7,939 nucleotides of DNA from Candidatus Peribacterales bacterium (GTDB taxonomy: Bacteria; Patescibacteriota; Gracilibacteria; Peribacterales; Peribacteraceae): positions 1-7,939 of the forward strand of contig JAKFXO010000116.1 of NCBI GenBank assembly GCA_021731345.1. The letters run 5' to 3'. A program made the translations under genes and the position numbers. This document shows, in pieces, positions 1 through 5,863 of the stretch; the first letter of the stretch is position 1; the number at the start of each line of letters is the position of its first letter. The notes below the pieces were generated by a model. That model ran no database searches. It had not been told where the DNA came from and worked only from the letters and a program-made list of their open reading frames with translations.

Positions 1-1
1 G

Positions 2-1336
2 CAGCTGGATTTCCCATACATCTTTGCCGTTGGTCGTGAGGGATATGCGAAGATGAAGCTCACCGACGAGTCGAAAGATTTGAGCCCGCTCTTTGACTTG
101 ATCCTCAAAGAAGTGAAGCCGGGTGAAAATGATGCAACGAAGTCACTTCGTGTGCAGCCAGTGAACCTTGAGTACGATACGTTCTCCGGTCGTACGGCTA
201 TCGGACGCGTCACTGACGGTAAGGTCGCACAGAACCAAAACGTTTTCGTCATTAAGCCAGATGGCAGCCGCAAGGCCGGTCGCATCACAAAGATTCAGGT
301 GTACAAAGGCGTGAATCGCGCCGAAGTGAAAGAAGCGGAAGCAGGTGACGTCGTCATGCTTTCGGGGCTCCCAGACGTGTACGTTGGAGATACGATCAGC
401 ACGCAGCAGGATGTTGAGGCGCTTCCGGTGATCAAGATCGATCCACCGACGGTGTCCATGGACTTCATGGTCAATAACTCACCGTTTGCCGGAAAAGAAG
501 GAACGCTCGTCACCACGCGCCACATCCGTGAGCGTCTGGAAAAAGAGCTTGAGACGAATGTGGGACTCAAGATCGATATTGGTGACCGCGCTGATGCCTT
601 CCGTGTCTCTGGCCGCGGAGAAATGCACCTTGGAGTTCTCATCGAATCCATGCGTCGTGAAGGTTTTGAGCTTGCTGTCTCTCGTCCAGAAGTTATTACG
701 CATATGGAAAACGGTGTGAAGATGGAACCGTTTGAGATGGCGTACATCGACGTTCCTGAGGAAGTCTCCGGAGCTGTGATCCAGAAGCTTGGACTCCGCA
801 AGGGTCTCATGCAGAACATGGAAACCAAAAACGGTATTGCACGTCTGACGTACGAAATTCCGACTCGTGGTCTCCTTGGCTTCCGCAATGAATTCATCAT
901 TGATACACGCGGTAACGGAATCCTCACGCATGCATTCAGCAAGTTCGCACCGTACGCTGGTGATATGCCAGGTCGTAGCACGGGCTCCATCATTTCTGCT
1001 ATCACAGGAGAATCAGTCGCTTTCGCCATCTTCCATTTGCAGGAGCGTGGCACGTTCTTCATTGGTTCTGGTGTTCCTGTCTACGAAGGCATGATCATTG
1101 GAGAATCTCCAAACGGTATGGACATCATGGTGAACGTCGGAAAAGAGAAGAAGCTTAGTAACATGCGTTCATCCGGTGCTGACGAAGCAATTCGCTTTGT
1201 TCCACCGCGCGTCATGTCTCTGGACGGTGCTCTTGAGTACATCCAGGATGACGAGCTCGTAGAGGTCACTCCGACGAGCATTCGTCTGCGCAAAAAGCTC
1301 CTCAACGAGACAGACCGTAAGAGGGCGAAGAAATAG
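2..1336 (+). CDS. typA: TypA/BipA ribosome-associated GTPase, 3' part
   Basis: TypA (BipA) is a translational GTPase of the EF-G/LepA group that binds the ribosome and helps 50S subunit assembly and stress adaptation. The reading frame is open from base 2, where it reads QLDFP, a stretch that follows the G domain in TypA, so the true start lies upstream; the ATG at 53 is an internal methionine. About 444 residues are visible of a family length near 600. They cover the beta-barrel domain II (about residues 30-115), the domain III motif SGRGEMHLGVLIESMRREGF, the RGLLGFRNEF segment of domain V, and the TypA-specific C-terminal domain with NMRSSGADEA and DDELVEVTPTSIRLRK. The GTP-binding motifs are outside the window. 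The gene ends with TAG and a hairpin terminator follows 16 bases later. Identification is firm from these motifs; nothing in the visible part looks damaged. Confidence 0.96.
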   Translation, partial: QLDFPYIFAVGREGYAKMKLTDESKDLSPLFDLILKEVKPGENDATKSLRVQPVNLEYDTFSGRTAIGRVTDGKVAQNQNVFVIKPDGSRKAGRITKIQVYKGVNRAEVKEAEAGDVVMLSGLPDVYVGDTISTQQDVEALPVIKIDPPTVSMDFMVNNSPFAGKEGTLVTTRHIRERLEKELETNVGLKIDIGDRADAFRVSGRGEMHLGVLIESMRREGFELAVSRPEVITHMENGVKMEPFEMAYIDVPEEVSGAVIQKLGLRKGLMQNMETKNGIARLTYEIPTRGLLGFRNEFIIDTRGNGILTHAFSKFAPYAGDMPGRSTGSIISAITGESVAFAIFHLQERGTFFIGSGVPVYEGMIIGESPNGMDIMVNVGKEKKLSNMRSSGADEAIRFVPPRVMSLDGALEYIQDDELVEVTPTSIRLRKKLLNETDRKRAKK

Positions 1337-1352
1337 GCTTACGAAAGCGCAG

Positions 1353-1379
1353 AAACCGTCTTCAGAAGAGGCGGTTTTT
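1353..1379 (+). terminator. Intrinsic terminator of typA
   Basis: AAACCG at 1353-1358 pairs with CGGTTT at 1372-1377, and TCTTC (1359-1363) pairs with GAAGA (1365-1369), leaving a small bulge of two G. A run of five T (1375-1379) follows. It starts 16 bases after the typA stop codon. The -35 region of the next promoter lies inside the hairpin. Confidence 0.8.
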
Positions 1380-1389
1380 GTGATATAAT
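1361..1389 (+). promoter_or_regulatory. Extended -10 promoter for the MgtE-like gene
   Basis: TGATATAAT at 1381-1389 is a perfect TATAAT box preceded by the TGn of an extended -10. Seventeen bases upstream is TTCAGA (1361-1366), which matches the -35 consensus TTGACA at four of six positions. Transcription would start near 1396, giving a leader of about 38 bases before the ATG at 1434. The -35 overlaps the typA terminator hairpin, so terminator and promoter share bases. Confidence 0.7.
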
Positions 1390-1433
1390 GTTTGCTTATA
1401 AAACATTCACATTCCTAGTCTCATAACGCACCA

Positions 1434-2423
1434 ATGACTGACTCACTTCATAGCTATCCGAGGGATTCGGCTGGCAGGCACATGACGCTGCAGGTTCCCG
1501 TTGCGTCAGCACATGAGACGCTTGCGCAAGTGCATGAACGGCTTCTAGAGCGCAGTGCAGATTTTGCGACGATCAACTATGTCTATGTCTTAGATGCGCA
1601 AGGAAAACTGGACGGAGTTCTGTCGGTGAAGGAACTGTTTTCAAAACCACTCACCCGAACCGTCGACGACGTCTGTAAAAAAACTTTCATTGTCTCAGTC
1701 CACCCCGAGTCACATCAGAAACATGCGGCGTACCTCGCACTTCGACACGGTATCAAAGCCATTCCCGTCGTTGACAGAAACCATGTGTTTCTAGGAGAAA
1801 TTGCGCATGACGCTATTCTGTCCATTCTACATAAAGAAATGCATGGCGACACCCTCAAGCGTGCGGGTATTCGCCATCCTGGGGCTGTTCATTCAAACGT
1901 GCTTGAGCTCCCACTCTGGACGTCACTTCGGCATCGTATTCCATGGCTCCTCATCGGACTTTTCGGTGGATTGCTCGCCGCTCGGATTATTGGCGTGTTT
2001 GAGGAAACACTCGCAAAGAACTTAGTGCTTGCCGCTTTCATCCCGCTCATCGTGTACATGAGCGATGCCGTAGGCACGCAAATGGAGGCGTACATCATCA
2101 GAGATCTTGCCATTGAGAAAAATTTGCCGTTCGTGCGTTATCTTGTTCGTCATTTTATTGTGGTTTCAGCCATCGCTTTCGTGCTTGCAGTATTACTTAT
2201 AGGGTCTTATGGAACGTTCTATCAGGACTGGCACATGGCAGTCGTTCTCGGACTCGCTCTTTTCATCGCGGTACTCTCATCGGTCATCACAGGACTTGTT
2301 GTTCCGTACCTGTTCAGTCGTTTCACACTCGACCCCGCTGATGCCAGTGGCCCAGTAGCCACTGTTCTCCAGGACATTCTCAGCATCGTGATTTACTTCA
2401 GTATCGCTACTTTTCTCCTCTAG
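1434..2423 (+). CDS. mgtE: MgtE-family magnesium transporter without N domain
   Basis: MgtE proteins are membrane channels that carry Mg2+ into the cell and close when cytosolic Mg2+ is high. Two CBS motifs occupy about residues 18-132 (VYVLDAQGKLDGVLSVKEL and IPVVDRNHVFLGEI). A linker follows, then five membrane helices at about 171-189, 197-215, 238-258, 268-294 and 308-329. Family motifs are FEETLA before helix 2, GTQ at 214-216 and DPADASGP at 300-307. Asp314 in the last helix is probably the pore aspartate (Asp432 in the Thermus protein, from memory). At 329 residues it is shorter than typical MgtE (about 450) because the N-terminal Mg2+-sensing domain ahead of the CBS pair is absent. 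The start is the first ATG after an in-frame TAG at 1416, and no ribosome binding site precedes it. It has its own promoter and converges with folD. The family is clear; ion choice is inferred. Confidence 0.88.
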   Translation: MTDSLHSYPRDSAGRHMTLQVPVASAHETLAQVHERLLERSADFATINYVYVLDAQGKLDGVLSVKELFSKPLTRTVDDVCKKTFIVSVHPESHQKHAAYLALRHGIKAIPVVDRNHVFLGEIAHDAILSILHKEMHGDTLKRAGIRHPGAVHSNVLELPLWTSLRHRIPWLLIGLFGGLLAARIIGVFEETLAKNLVLAAFIPLIVYMSDAVGTQMEAYIIRDLAIEKNLPFVRYLVRHFIVVSAIAFVLAVLLIGSYGTFYQDWHMAVVLGLALFIAVLSSVITGLVVPYLFSRFTLDPADASGPVATVLQDILSIVIYFSIATFLL

Positions 2424-2502
2424 AGTAAGTCTTGAAGTCATGGACTAAGAAGGACACGGACAACACTCTTTCGTGAAATTTTATGAAGAAGATCAGATAG
2501 CT

Positions 2503-3351
2503 CTACGCCGCGAGCTGCCTTTTCTTTGCTGTGACGCAATTGCGGATGAGGCTTGCGACCGTCAGTGGCCCGACACCTCCCGGGACCGGAGTGATAGCGG
2601 ATGCAACTGTACTCACAGCATCAAAATCAATATCACCACAGAGCTTGCCGTCGACTCGGGAGACACCGATATCGATGATGACAGCGCCCGGCTTCACCAT
2701 ATCTTTTGTGATCATCTTCGCAGAACCGACGGCTGCGCACAAAATATCGGCCTGACGTGTGATCTCGGCCAAATTCTTGGTTTTGCTGTGGCAGACCGTG
2801 ACAGTCGCTCCGCGGTTTAAGAGCATGACCGCAAGTGGCTTACCGACAATATTACTTCGTCCGACGACAACGGCATGCTTACCCTCAATGGCGATGTTGT
2901 AAAACTTGAGCATTTCGATGACACCTGATGGAGTTGCTGGTGGCAAATGCTCGAATTCGACGGAGAGGAACATTTTTCCGATGTTGTAAGCACCGAAGCC
3001 GTCGATATCTTTCTTAGGATCGATAGCCTTGATGACATCAGGGACATGCGGCTGGAGCTGTTTTGGCAGCGGCAGCTGCACGATGAAACCAGTGACGTCT
3101 GCATCTTTATTCAGGTCGTCGATGGTCTTCATGAGCTCAGGAAGCGTCGTAGAGTCAGAAAGATGCATGTGCTGATGACGCATGCCGACTGCACTGCAGC
3201 TTTTGAGTTTTTGATTGATGTAGCTCGCACTGGCAGGATCATCACCCACTTGGACGACAACAAGTTTAGGGTCGAGCTTTTTTACGTCAGCTTTTAGGCT
3301 TTCAAGAAGTGCATCAGCGACAGGTCTGCCTGCGAGGAGGGTGAAGGACAT
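2503..3351 (-). CDS. folD: Bifunctional methylene-THF dehydrogenase/cyclohydrolase FolD
   Basis: FolD oxidises 5,10-methylene-tetrahydrofolate with NADP+ and then hydrolyses methenyl-THF to 10-formyl-THF, supplying one-carbon units for purines and formyl-methionine. The 282 residues match the normal family length. Visible active-site elements are the YxxxK motif (Tyr44, Lys48, the catalytic lysine), QLPLP at 92-96, KDIDGF at 114-119, PATPSG at 138-143 (usually PCTPxG), the dinucleotide-binding GRSNIVGKP at 164-172, CHSKTKNL at 187-194, and PVPGGVGPLT at 255-264. No part is missing. The start at 3351 gives the usual N-terminus (MSFTLLAGRPVADALLE), but no Shine-Dalgarno site precedes it. It lies just downstream of the terminator of the secreted-protein gene, so a promoter must sit in the roughly 30 bases between; none is convincing. 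The 3' end faces the MgtE-like gene. Confidence 0.96.
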   Translation of the reverse strand: MSFTLLAGRPVADALLESLKADVKKLDPKLVVVQVGDDPASASYINQKLKSCSAVGMRHQHMHLSDSTTLPELMKTIDDLNKDADVTGFIVQLPLPKQLQPHVPDVIKAIDPKKDIDGFGAYNIGKMFLSVEFEHLPPATPSGVIEMLKFYNIAIEGKHAVVVGRSNIVGKPLAVMLLNRGATVTVCHSKTKNLAEITRQADILCAAVGSAKMITKDMVKPGAVIIDIGVSRVDGKLCGDIDFDAVSTVASAITPVPGGVGPLTVASLIRNCVTAKKRQLAA

Positions 3352-3381
3352 GACTCACAGAATACATGTCGTAGTCATAAA

Positions 3382-3408
3382 CAAAAACCCCGGTTCACGG
3401 GGTTTTTG
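3382..3408 (-). terminator. Intrinsic terminator after the secreted-protein gene
   Basis: A perfect 11-base-pair stem (3382-3392 with 3398-3408, CAAAAACCCCG against CGGGGTTTTTG) encloses a five-base loop. It lies about 20 bases past the stop codon at 3429 of the secreted protein on the - strand and ends in five T on that strand. It also has five T on the + strand, so it could work both ways, although no + strand gene reaches it here. Confidence 0.88.
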
Positions 3409-3428
3409 ATATCGAAATTTCACGTTTG

Positions 3429-4034
3429 TTAATTTTTTGTGCACGCTCTCGTAAATGTGCAGTCGCCTTCAATGACACAGGTATGACCTGTGCCTTTCAC
3501 AAAGCTACATGTCGTAGTTGTCTTTGAAAATGATCTTGTGACATTCGTACCGCTACAACCTTCATCGCAAGAAGCTACATCTGCCAAAGCAGCATTACAG
3601 GCTTGCTGTGCTTGAGCCAGTGCTTGTTGTGTGGCAACATTTTTCATTGCATGCGTGTAATATCCATGAACAGTTACCGAGTTAGTTTTGTTACTGCAGG
3701 TAACACTCGGGACAGAAGAGGAAACTGGTACAGAAGAGGAAACTGGTACAGAAGATGTAACTGGTACTGAAGAAGAAACTGGTACAGAAGATGCGCTAGA
3801 ACACCCAGGGATAGATTCACAAACAGGATTTGTCGAACAATTTGCATACACAGCACACGTTCCTGGTCCACACGAATCACCATCCGTACAGCTGAAGCTT
3901 TCTGAAGTTGCAGAAGACATTACTGACGATGAAATCTCAGATGATGTCGCAGACGAAGACAAAGGTACACACTGAGATTGATCTGCACATGGAGACCAAC
4001 TAGTCGCACACTGAGTACTTCCTGGGTGGCACAT
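3429..4034 (-). CDS. Cysteine-rich secreted protein, body (frameshifted from its signal peptide)
   Basis: Not a family I recognise. From the first ATG the frame gives 201 residues (MCHPGSTQC...), but it is open back to a stop at 4194-4196, and the translation before that ATG (ACSNPRNCVAGPISDCD...) is as cysteine-rich as what follows, so the ATG is probably internal. Three cysteine blocks with about 8, 6 and 8 cysteines are separated by a Ser/Thr/Glu linker and a Ser-Val-Pro linker of six-residue repeats. The even cysteine number and lack of membrane helices suggest a disulfide-bonded protein outside the cytoplasm. The signal peptide lies in the other frame at 4279. Adding one base at the GGG at 4127-4129 would join them into a protein of about 283 residues. 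A strong terminator follows. Surface or envelope protein is the likely role; its partner is unknown. Confidence 0.65.
   Translation of the reverse strand: MCHPGSTQCATSWSPCADQSQCVPLSSSATSSEISSSVMSSATSESFSCTDGDSCGPGTCAVYANCSTNPVCESIPGCSSASSVPVSSSVPVTSSVPVSSSVPVSSSVPSVTCSNKTNSVTVHGYYTHAMKNVATQQALAQAQQACNAALADVASCDEGCSGTNVTRSFSKTTTTCSFVKGTGHTCVIEGDCTFTRACTKN
3712..3795 (-). repeat. 18-base tandem repeat coding for a Ser-Val-Pro linker
   Basis: Four full 18-base units (3712-3729, 3730-3747, 3748-3765, 3766-3783) and a partial fifth (3784-3795) lie in tandem. Units 1 and 2 are identical; units 3 and 4 differ at a few bases. On the coding (-) strand each unit encodes six residues of the type SSVPVS or TSVPVS. 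Because 18 is a multiple of three, gain or loss of a unit keeps the frame and only changes the linker length. Confidence 0.9.
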
Positions 4035-4078
4035 ACCAGTGTTGAATTGCTGGAAGCAGGTTTGAAGATCGCAATCGC

Positions 4079-4279
4079 TTATAGGACCAGCAACGCAGTT
4101 TCTTGGGTTAGAACATGCACTTGTTGCCCTCCGTCTGTATATCCAGTTGGCCCTCCTGTGTAACCAGTTCCCAAATCTCCTTTTAGGGAGATGTTAAAAA
4201 CCCCGGACTGCTGGGAAACGACAACACCAGCAACCGCGATCATCGCGATGCCAGTGACAACGGCGAAATGTTTTTGCAT
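4079..4279 (-). CDS. Signal-peptide part of the frameshifted secreted protein
   Basis: The 66-residue frame starts MQKHFAVVTGIAMIAVAGVVVSQQSG: a short basic n-region, about 17 hydrophobic residues and a small-residue region around 20-24, as in a Sec signal peptide. A Gly/Thr/Tyr-rich stretch (GTGYTGGPTGYTDGG) follows, typical of an exposed linker. After about residue 48 the sequence loses this character (VHVLTQETALLVL) and stops, while the -1 frame there becomes the cysteine-rich body that continues to 3429. I read both as one gene broken by a single-base loss near 4127-4129. Upstream of the ATG is a pyrimidine run (CTCCTCCTC) instead of a Shine-Dalgarno site. The alternatives are a sequencing error, a true mutation, or a translational frameshift; no classic slippery heptamer was found. 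Confidence 0.55.
   Translation of the reverse strand: MQKHFAVVTGIAMIAVAGVVVSQQSGVFNISLKGDLGTGYTGGPTGYTDGGQQVHVLTQETALLVL
4113..4193 (-). other. Probable frameshift site in the secreted-protein gene
   Basis: The signal-peptide frame and the cysteine-rich frame are both open between 4193 and 4079, so the shift must lie there. The two translations agree in character best if the switch is at the GGAGGG at 4127-4132: one extra G gives GYTDGGATSACSNPRNC, which runs smoothly from one to the other. The change needed is one inserted base or a -1 shift. Confidence 0.5.
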
Positions 4280-4374
4280 GAAAAAGTGAGGAGGAGATTA
4301 AGAACATCTTAAAGCTCTTTTCGAGGAGTATTTATTGACGACAAAGCTAATACCGTACATTTCAGATATTTGTT

Positions 4375-4959
4375 TTAGCACACTGCTTTCAAGATTTCCT
4401 TAGCGACTTCATCTTTCTCGCCTCCGGTATCTATCATGATCGTTGCGTCATCTTCGGCACCTGCTTTTTCATAGAGGTCGTAGACGAGCTTCTGGAACCT
4501 GGTGTTCTCAAAGACATCGAGCTGCTTCCGTTTCATGATGCGCTCAAGACATGTGTGAAGCGGTGGCAAAGCGATGATCATGATGTCCGGCTCTAGAAAT
4601 GGGGTGTTCACCCGTACGAGCCAGTCAGGATCTAGCCCCAGCGCCTCTCCGTAAATGAGTGTCGAAATAACGTAGCGGTCAGAGATGACAGTTTTTCCGG
4701 CGGCAAGTGCAGGCTTGATCACTTTCTCGATGTGCCACGCACGGTCAGCGCAGAACAGTAGCTGCAACGCAGAAGGACACTCCACAGTTTTTGCTTGGAG
4801 CTGCTCACGAATAAACTTTCCGATGGGAGAATCTGTCGGCTCAGCTGTGAGAACTACGTCTTCACCTTGAGCCCGCAAAGTCTCTGCAAGAATTTTTGCG
4901 TGTGTTGTGGTGCCGGAGCCATCTGGTCCTTCCAGAACGATGAATCTGCCTTTCTTCAT
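4375..4959 (-). CDS. tmk: Thymidylate (dTMP) kinase
   Basis: dTMP kinase phosphorylates dTMP to dTDP with ATP, an essential step of dTTP synthesis in the cytoplasm. The 194 residues are near the usual 200-210. Motifs in order are the P-loop at 11-19 (GPDGSGTTT), EPTDSPIG at 40-47 in place of the common EPGGTPxG, FCADRAWHIEKVIKPAL at 69-85, the DRY motif at 94-96 with Ser99, and an arginine/lysine-rich LID at 140-145 followed by DVFENTRFQKLVYDLYEK, a common Tmk ending. The Walker A lysine is replaced by threonine (Thr17), which is unusual for a P-loop kinase. The LID basic residues may take over phosphate contacts, but that is inference. The start gives the expected N-terminus; no Shine-Dalgarno site is present. 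Function is well supported apart from the lysine. Confidence 0.9.
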   Translation of the reverse strand: MKKGRFIVLEGPDGSGTTTHAKILAETLRAQGEDVVLTAEPTDSPIGKFIREQLQAKTVECPSALQLLFCADRAWHIEKVIKPALAAGKTVISDRYVISTLIYGEALGLDPDWLVRVNTPFLEPDIMIIALPPLHTCLERIMKRKQLDVFENTRFQKLVYDLYEKAGAEDDATIMIDTGGEKDEVAKEILKAVC

Positions 4960-5027
4960 ACGATGAGAGTGTATCGCAAGGTAAAAGCTACCTGATCAGC
5001 GTTCAGAGCATTTGTCTTCCTGACTTC

Positions 5028-5219
5028 TTACATTCGCCCGATCAAGTCATTGAGCGTGTGCGTGATTCCTTTGACAGCACCTTTGATGGGCATGTCCTTC
5101 ATGGAGTACACGACCTGCGTGTTCTCAGGGTCAGTCTGGAACCCGAGGATGATGAAACCGGGTAAGCCGGTGCTTGCGAGGAACTCTTCACACTTTTTCT
5201 GGATTTCGGCGGTGTTCAT
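5028..5219 (-). CDS. Small conserved-looking protein of unknown function (63 aa)
   Basis: Not recognised. The protein has 63 residues, is soluble and has no signal peptide, no cysteine pair and no zinc motif. It appears to alternate helix (3-17), strand (21-28, GFIILGFQ), strand (35-40, QVVYSM) and helix (48-61, VKGITHTLNDLIG), so it could be a small alpha/beta fold. Base composition is like tmk and groEL and unlike the AT-rich gene before it, which supports it as a native gene. Its ATG comes two bases after the TAA of the membrane-protein gene at 5222, which suggests joint transcription now. It is 68 bases ahead of tmk on the same strand. There is no Shine-Dalgarno site. It is called a gene because of composition, the tight fit between neighbours and the orderly hydrophobic pattern. 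Confidence 0.65.
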   Translation of the reverse strand: MNTAEIQKKCEEFLASTGLPGFIILGFQTDPENTQVVYSMKDMPIKGAVKGITHTLNDLIGRM

Positions 5220-5221
5220 AA

Positions 5222-5827
5222 TTAGCTGATTAAGAAAATAATAAGTATCAATCCGATAACAAAATAAAGATAGGTTGAAATAGTTAGCGCAGATGATAAA
5301 TATGAATAATAAAAAAGTTGTCTGTGTTTACTCCAAAAAATAGTCCACATAGCTTCTGCGAGTACTTTCTCTCCTTGTTTATACAACTTGTCAATTTCTT
5401 CAGTCGTTGAGGTGATTTTGGACAATGACTCAGCTTTTAGTCTTTCAGCTTTTCCAAAACAAATATACGAAGTTATCGTTGAAATGATTGAGCAAATAAA
5501 TAATGAAATCGTAATTCTAAGTATAGGAGCTCTATCAATTGCGTTAATAAAATTAGGCAATAAAGCTATTGCTCCACCAGCAATGTATATTATGTGTTTA
5601 TCAAAAATTACAGCATTATCTTTTACGGTTTTTTCTGTCTCCTCAAGCTGTTTTGATATTTCGGGGGAGATTGAGTTTGATTGCTCTTGGTGATATTTAC
5701 TTTGATAATATTTTTCCAATGTCCACTGAGTCCATTCTGGTTCAATCTTGGATTTTATTATTTTAAATGACCACAAAAATGCAAATATCCCAACCAAAAC
5801 TAATTCGAATACTACTAGCGTTGTCAT
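5222..5827 (-). CDS. Four-helix membrane protein of unknown function, AT-rich
   Basis: No family was recognised. The 201 residues hold hydrophobic helices at about 4-24, 78-98, 102-124 and 177-200. Between the first and second lies a polar helical stretch (about 56-76, EISKQLEETEKTVKD), and between the third and fourth a longer one (about 126-160, KAERLKAESLSKITSTTEEIDKL) that may form coiled coils. The pattern suits an inner-membrane protein with two cytoplasmic helical arms. The gene is far richer in A+T than its neighbours, with many ATA and AAA codons, which points to acquisition from elsewhere. Its ATG lies seven bases after the groEL terminator stem and no separate promoter is visible. 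It ends two bases before the 63-residue gene. ATG at 5827 is the only good start, as the next methionine is residue 160. Confidence 0.72.
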   Translation of the reverse strand: MTTLVVFELVLVGIFAFLWSFKIIKSKIEPEWTQWTLEKYYQSKYHQEQSNSISPEISKQLEETEKTVKDNAVIFDKHIIYIAGGAIALLPNFINAIDRAPILRITISLFICSIISTITSYICFGKAERLKAESLSKITSTTEEIDKLYKQGEKVLAEAMWTIFWSKHRQLFYYSYLSSALTISTYLYFVIGLILIIFLIS

Positions 5828-5829
5828 AT

Positions 5830-5852
5830 AAAAACCCCCGCTTTCGCGGGGG
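5830..5852 (-). terminator. Intrinsic terminator of groEL
   Basis: On the - strand CCCCCGC (5852-5846 read as its complement) pairs perfectly with GCGGGGG around a GAAA tetraloop, giving a seven-pair stem rich in G+C, then TTTTTAT. It lies 11 bases past the groEL stop. The T run ends three bases before the ATG of the AT-rich gene. Confidence 0.92.
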
Positions 5853-5863
5853 CTCGTGAGCGA

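Noticed and set aside
295..1062. 255-residue open frame on the - strand over typA
   Set aside because: It lies opposite conserved typA; its Ser/Arg/Pro-rich translation is typical of an antisense shadow.
2424..2502. Terminator between the converging MgtE-like and folD genes
   Set aside because: Only very short inverted repeats such as TTTC/GAAA are present, with no stem and T run on either strand.
2473..2820. 115-residue open frame on the + strand over folD
   Set aside because: It overlaps a complete folD on the other strand, and its product looks like a shadow translation with no hydrophobic core.
3688..3975. 95-residue + strand frame with ETGTEE repeats
   Set aside because: It is the reverse reading of the Ser-Val-Pro tandem repeat. 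It has no leader or domain, and the opposite strand gives a coherent secreted protein with a terminator.
4175..4192. Inverted repeat ATCTCC/GGAGAT with AAGGAG, a possible frameshift stimulator or hidden ribosome binding site
   Set aside because: The stem has only six pairs, no slippery heptamer lies nearby and no ATG follows it in the cysteine-rich frame.
4968..4973. TACACT eight bases before the tmk ATG, a possible leaderless promoter
   Set aside because: It matches the -10 consensus at only four of six positions and has no -35 at a proper distance.
5235..5262. TTGTTA-16-TATTTT, a possible - strand promoter for the 63-residue gene and tmk
   Set aside because: Both boxes match only four of six bases and lie in AT-rich DNA where such matches are common by chance.
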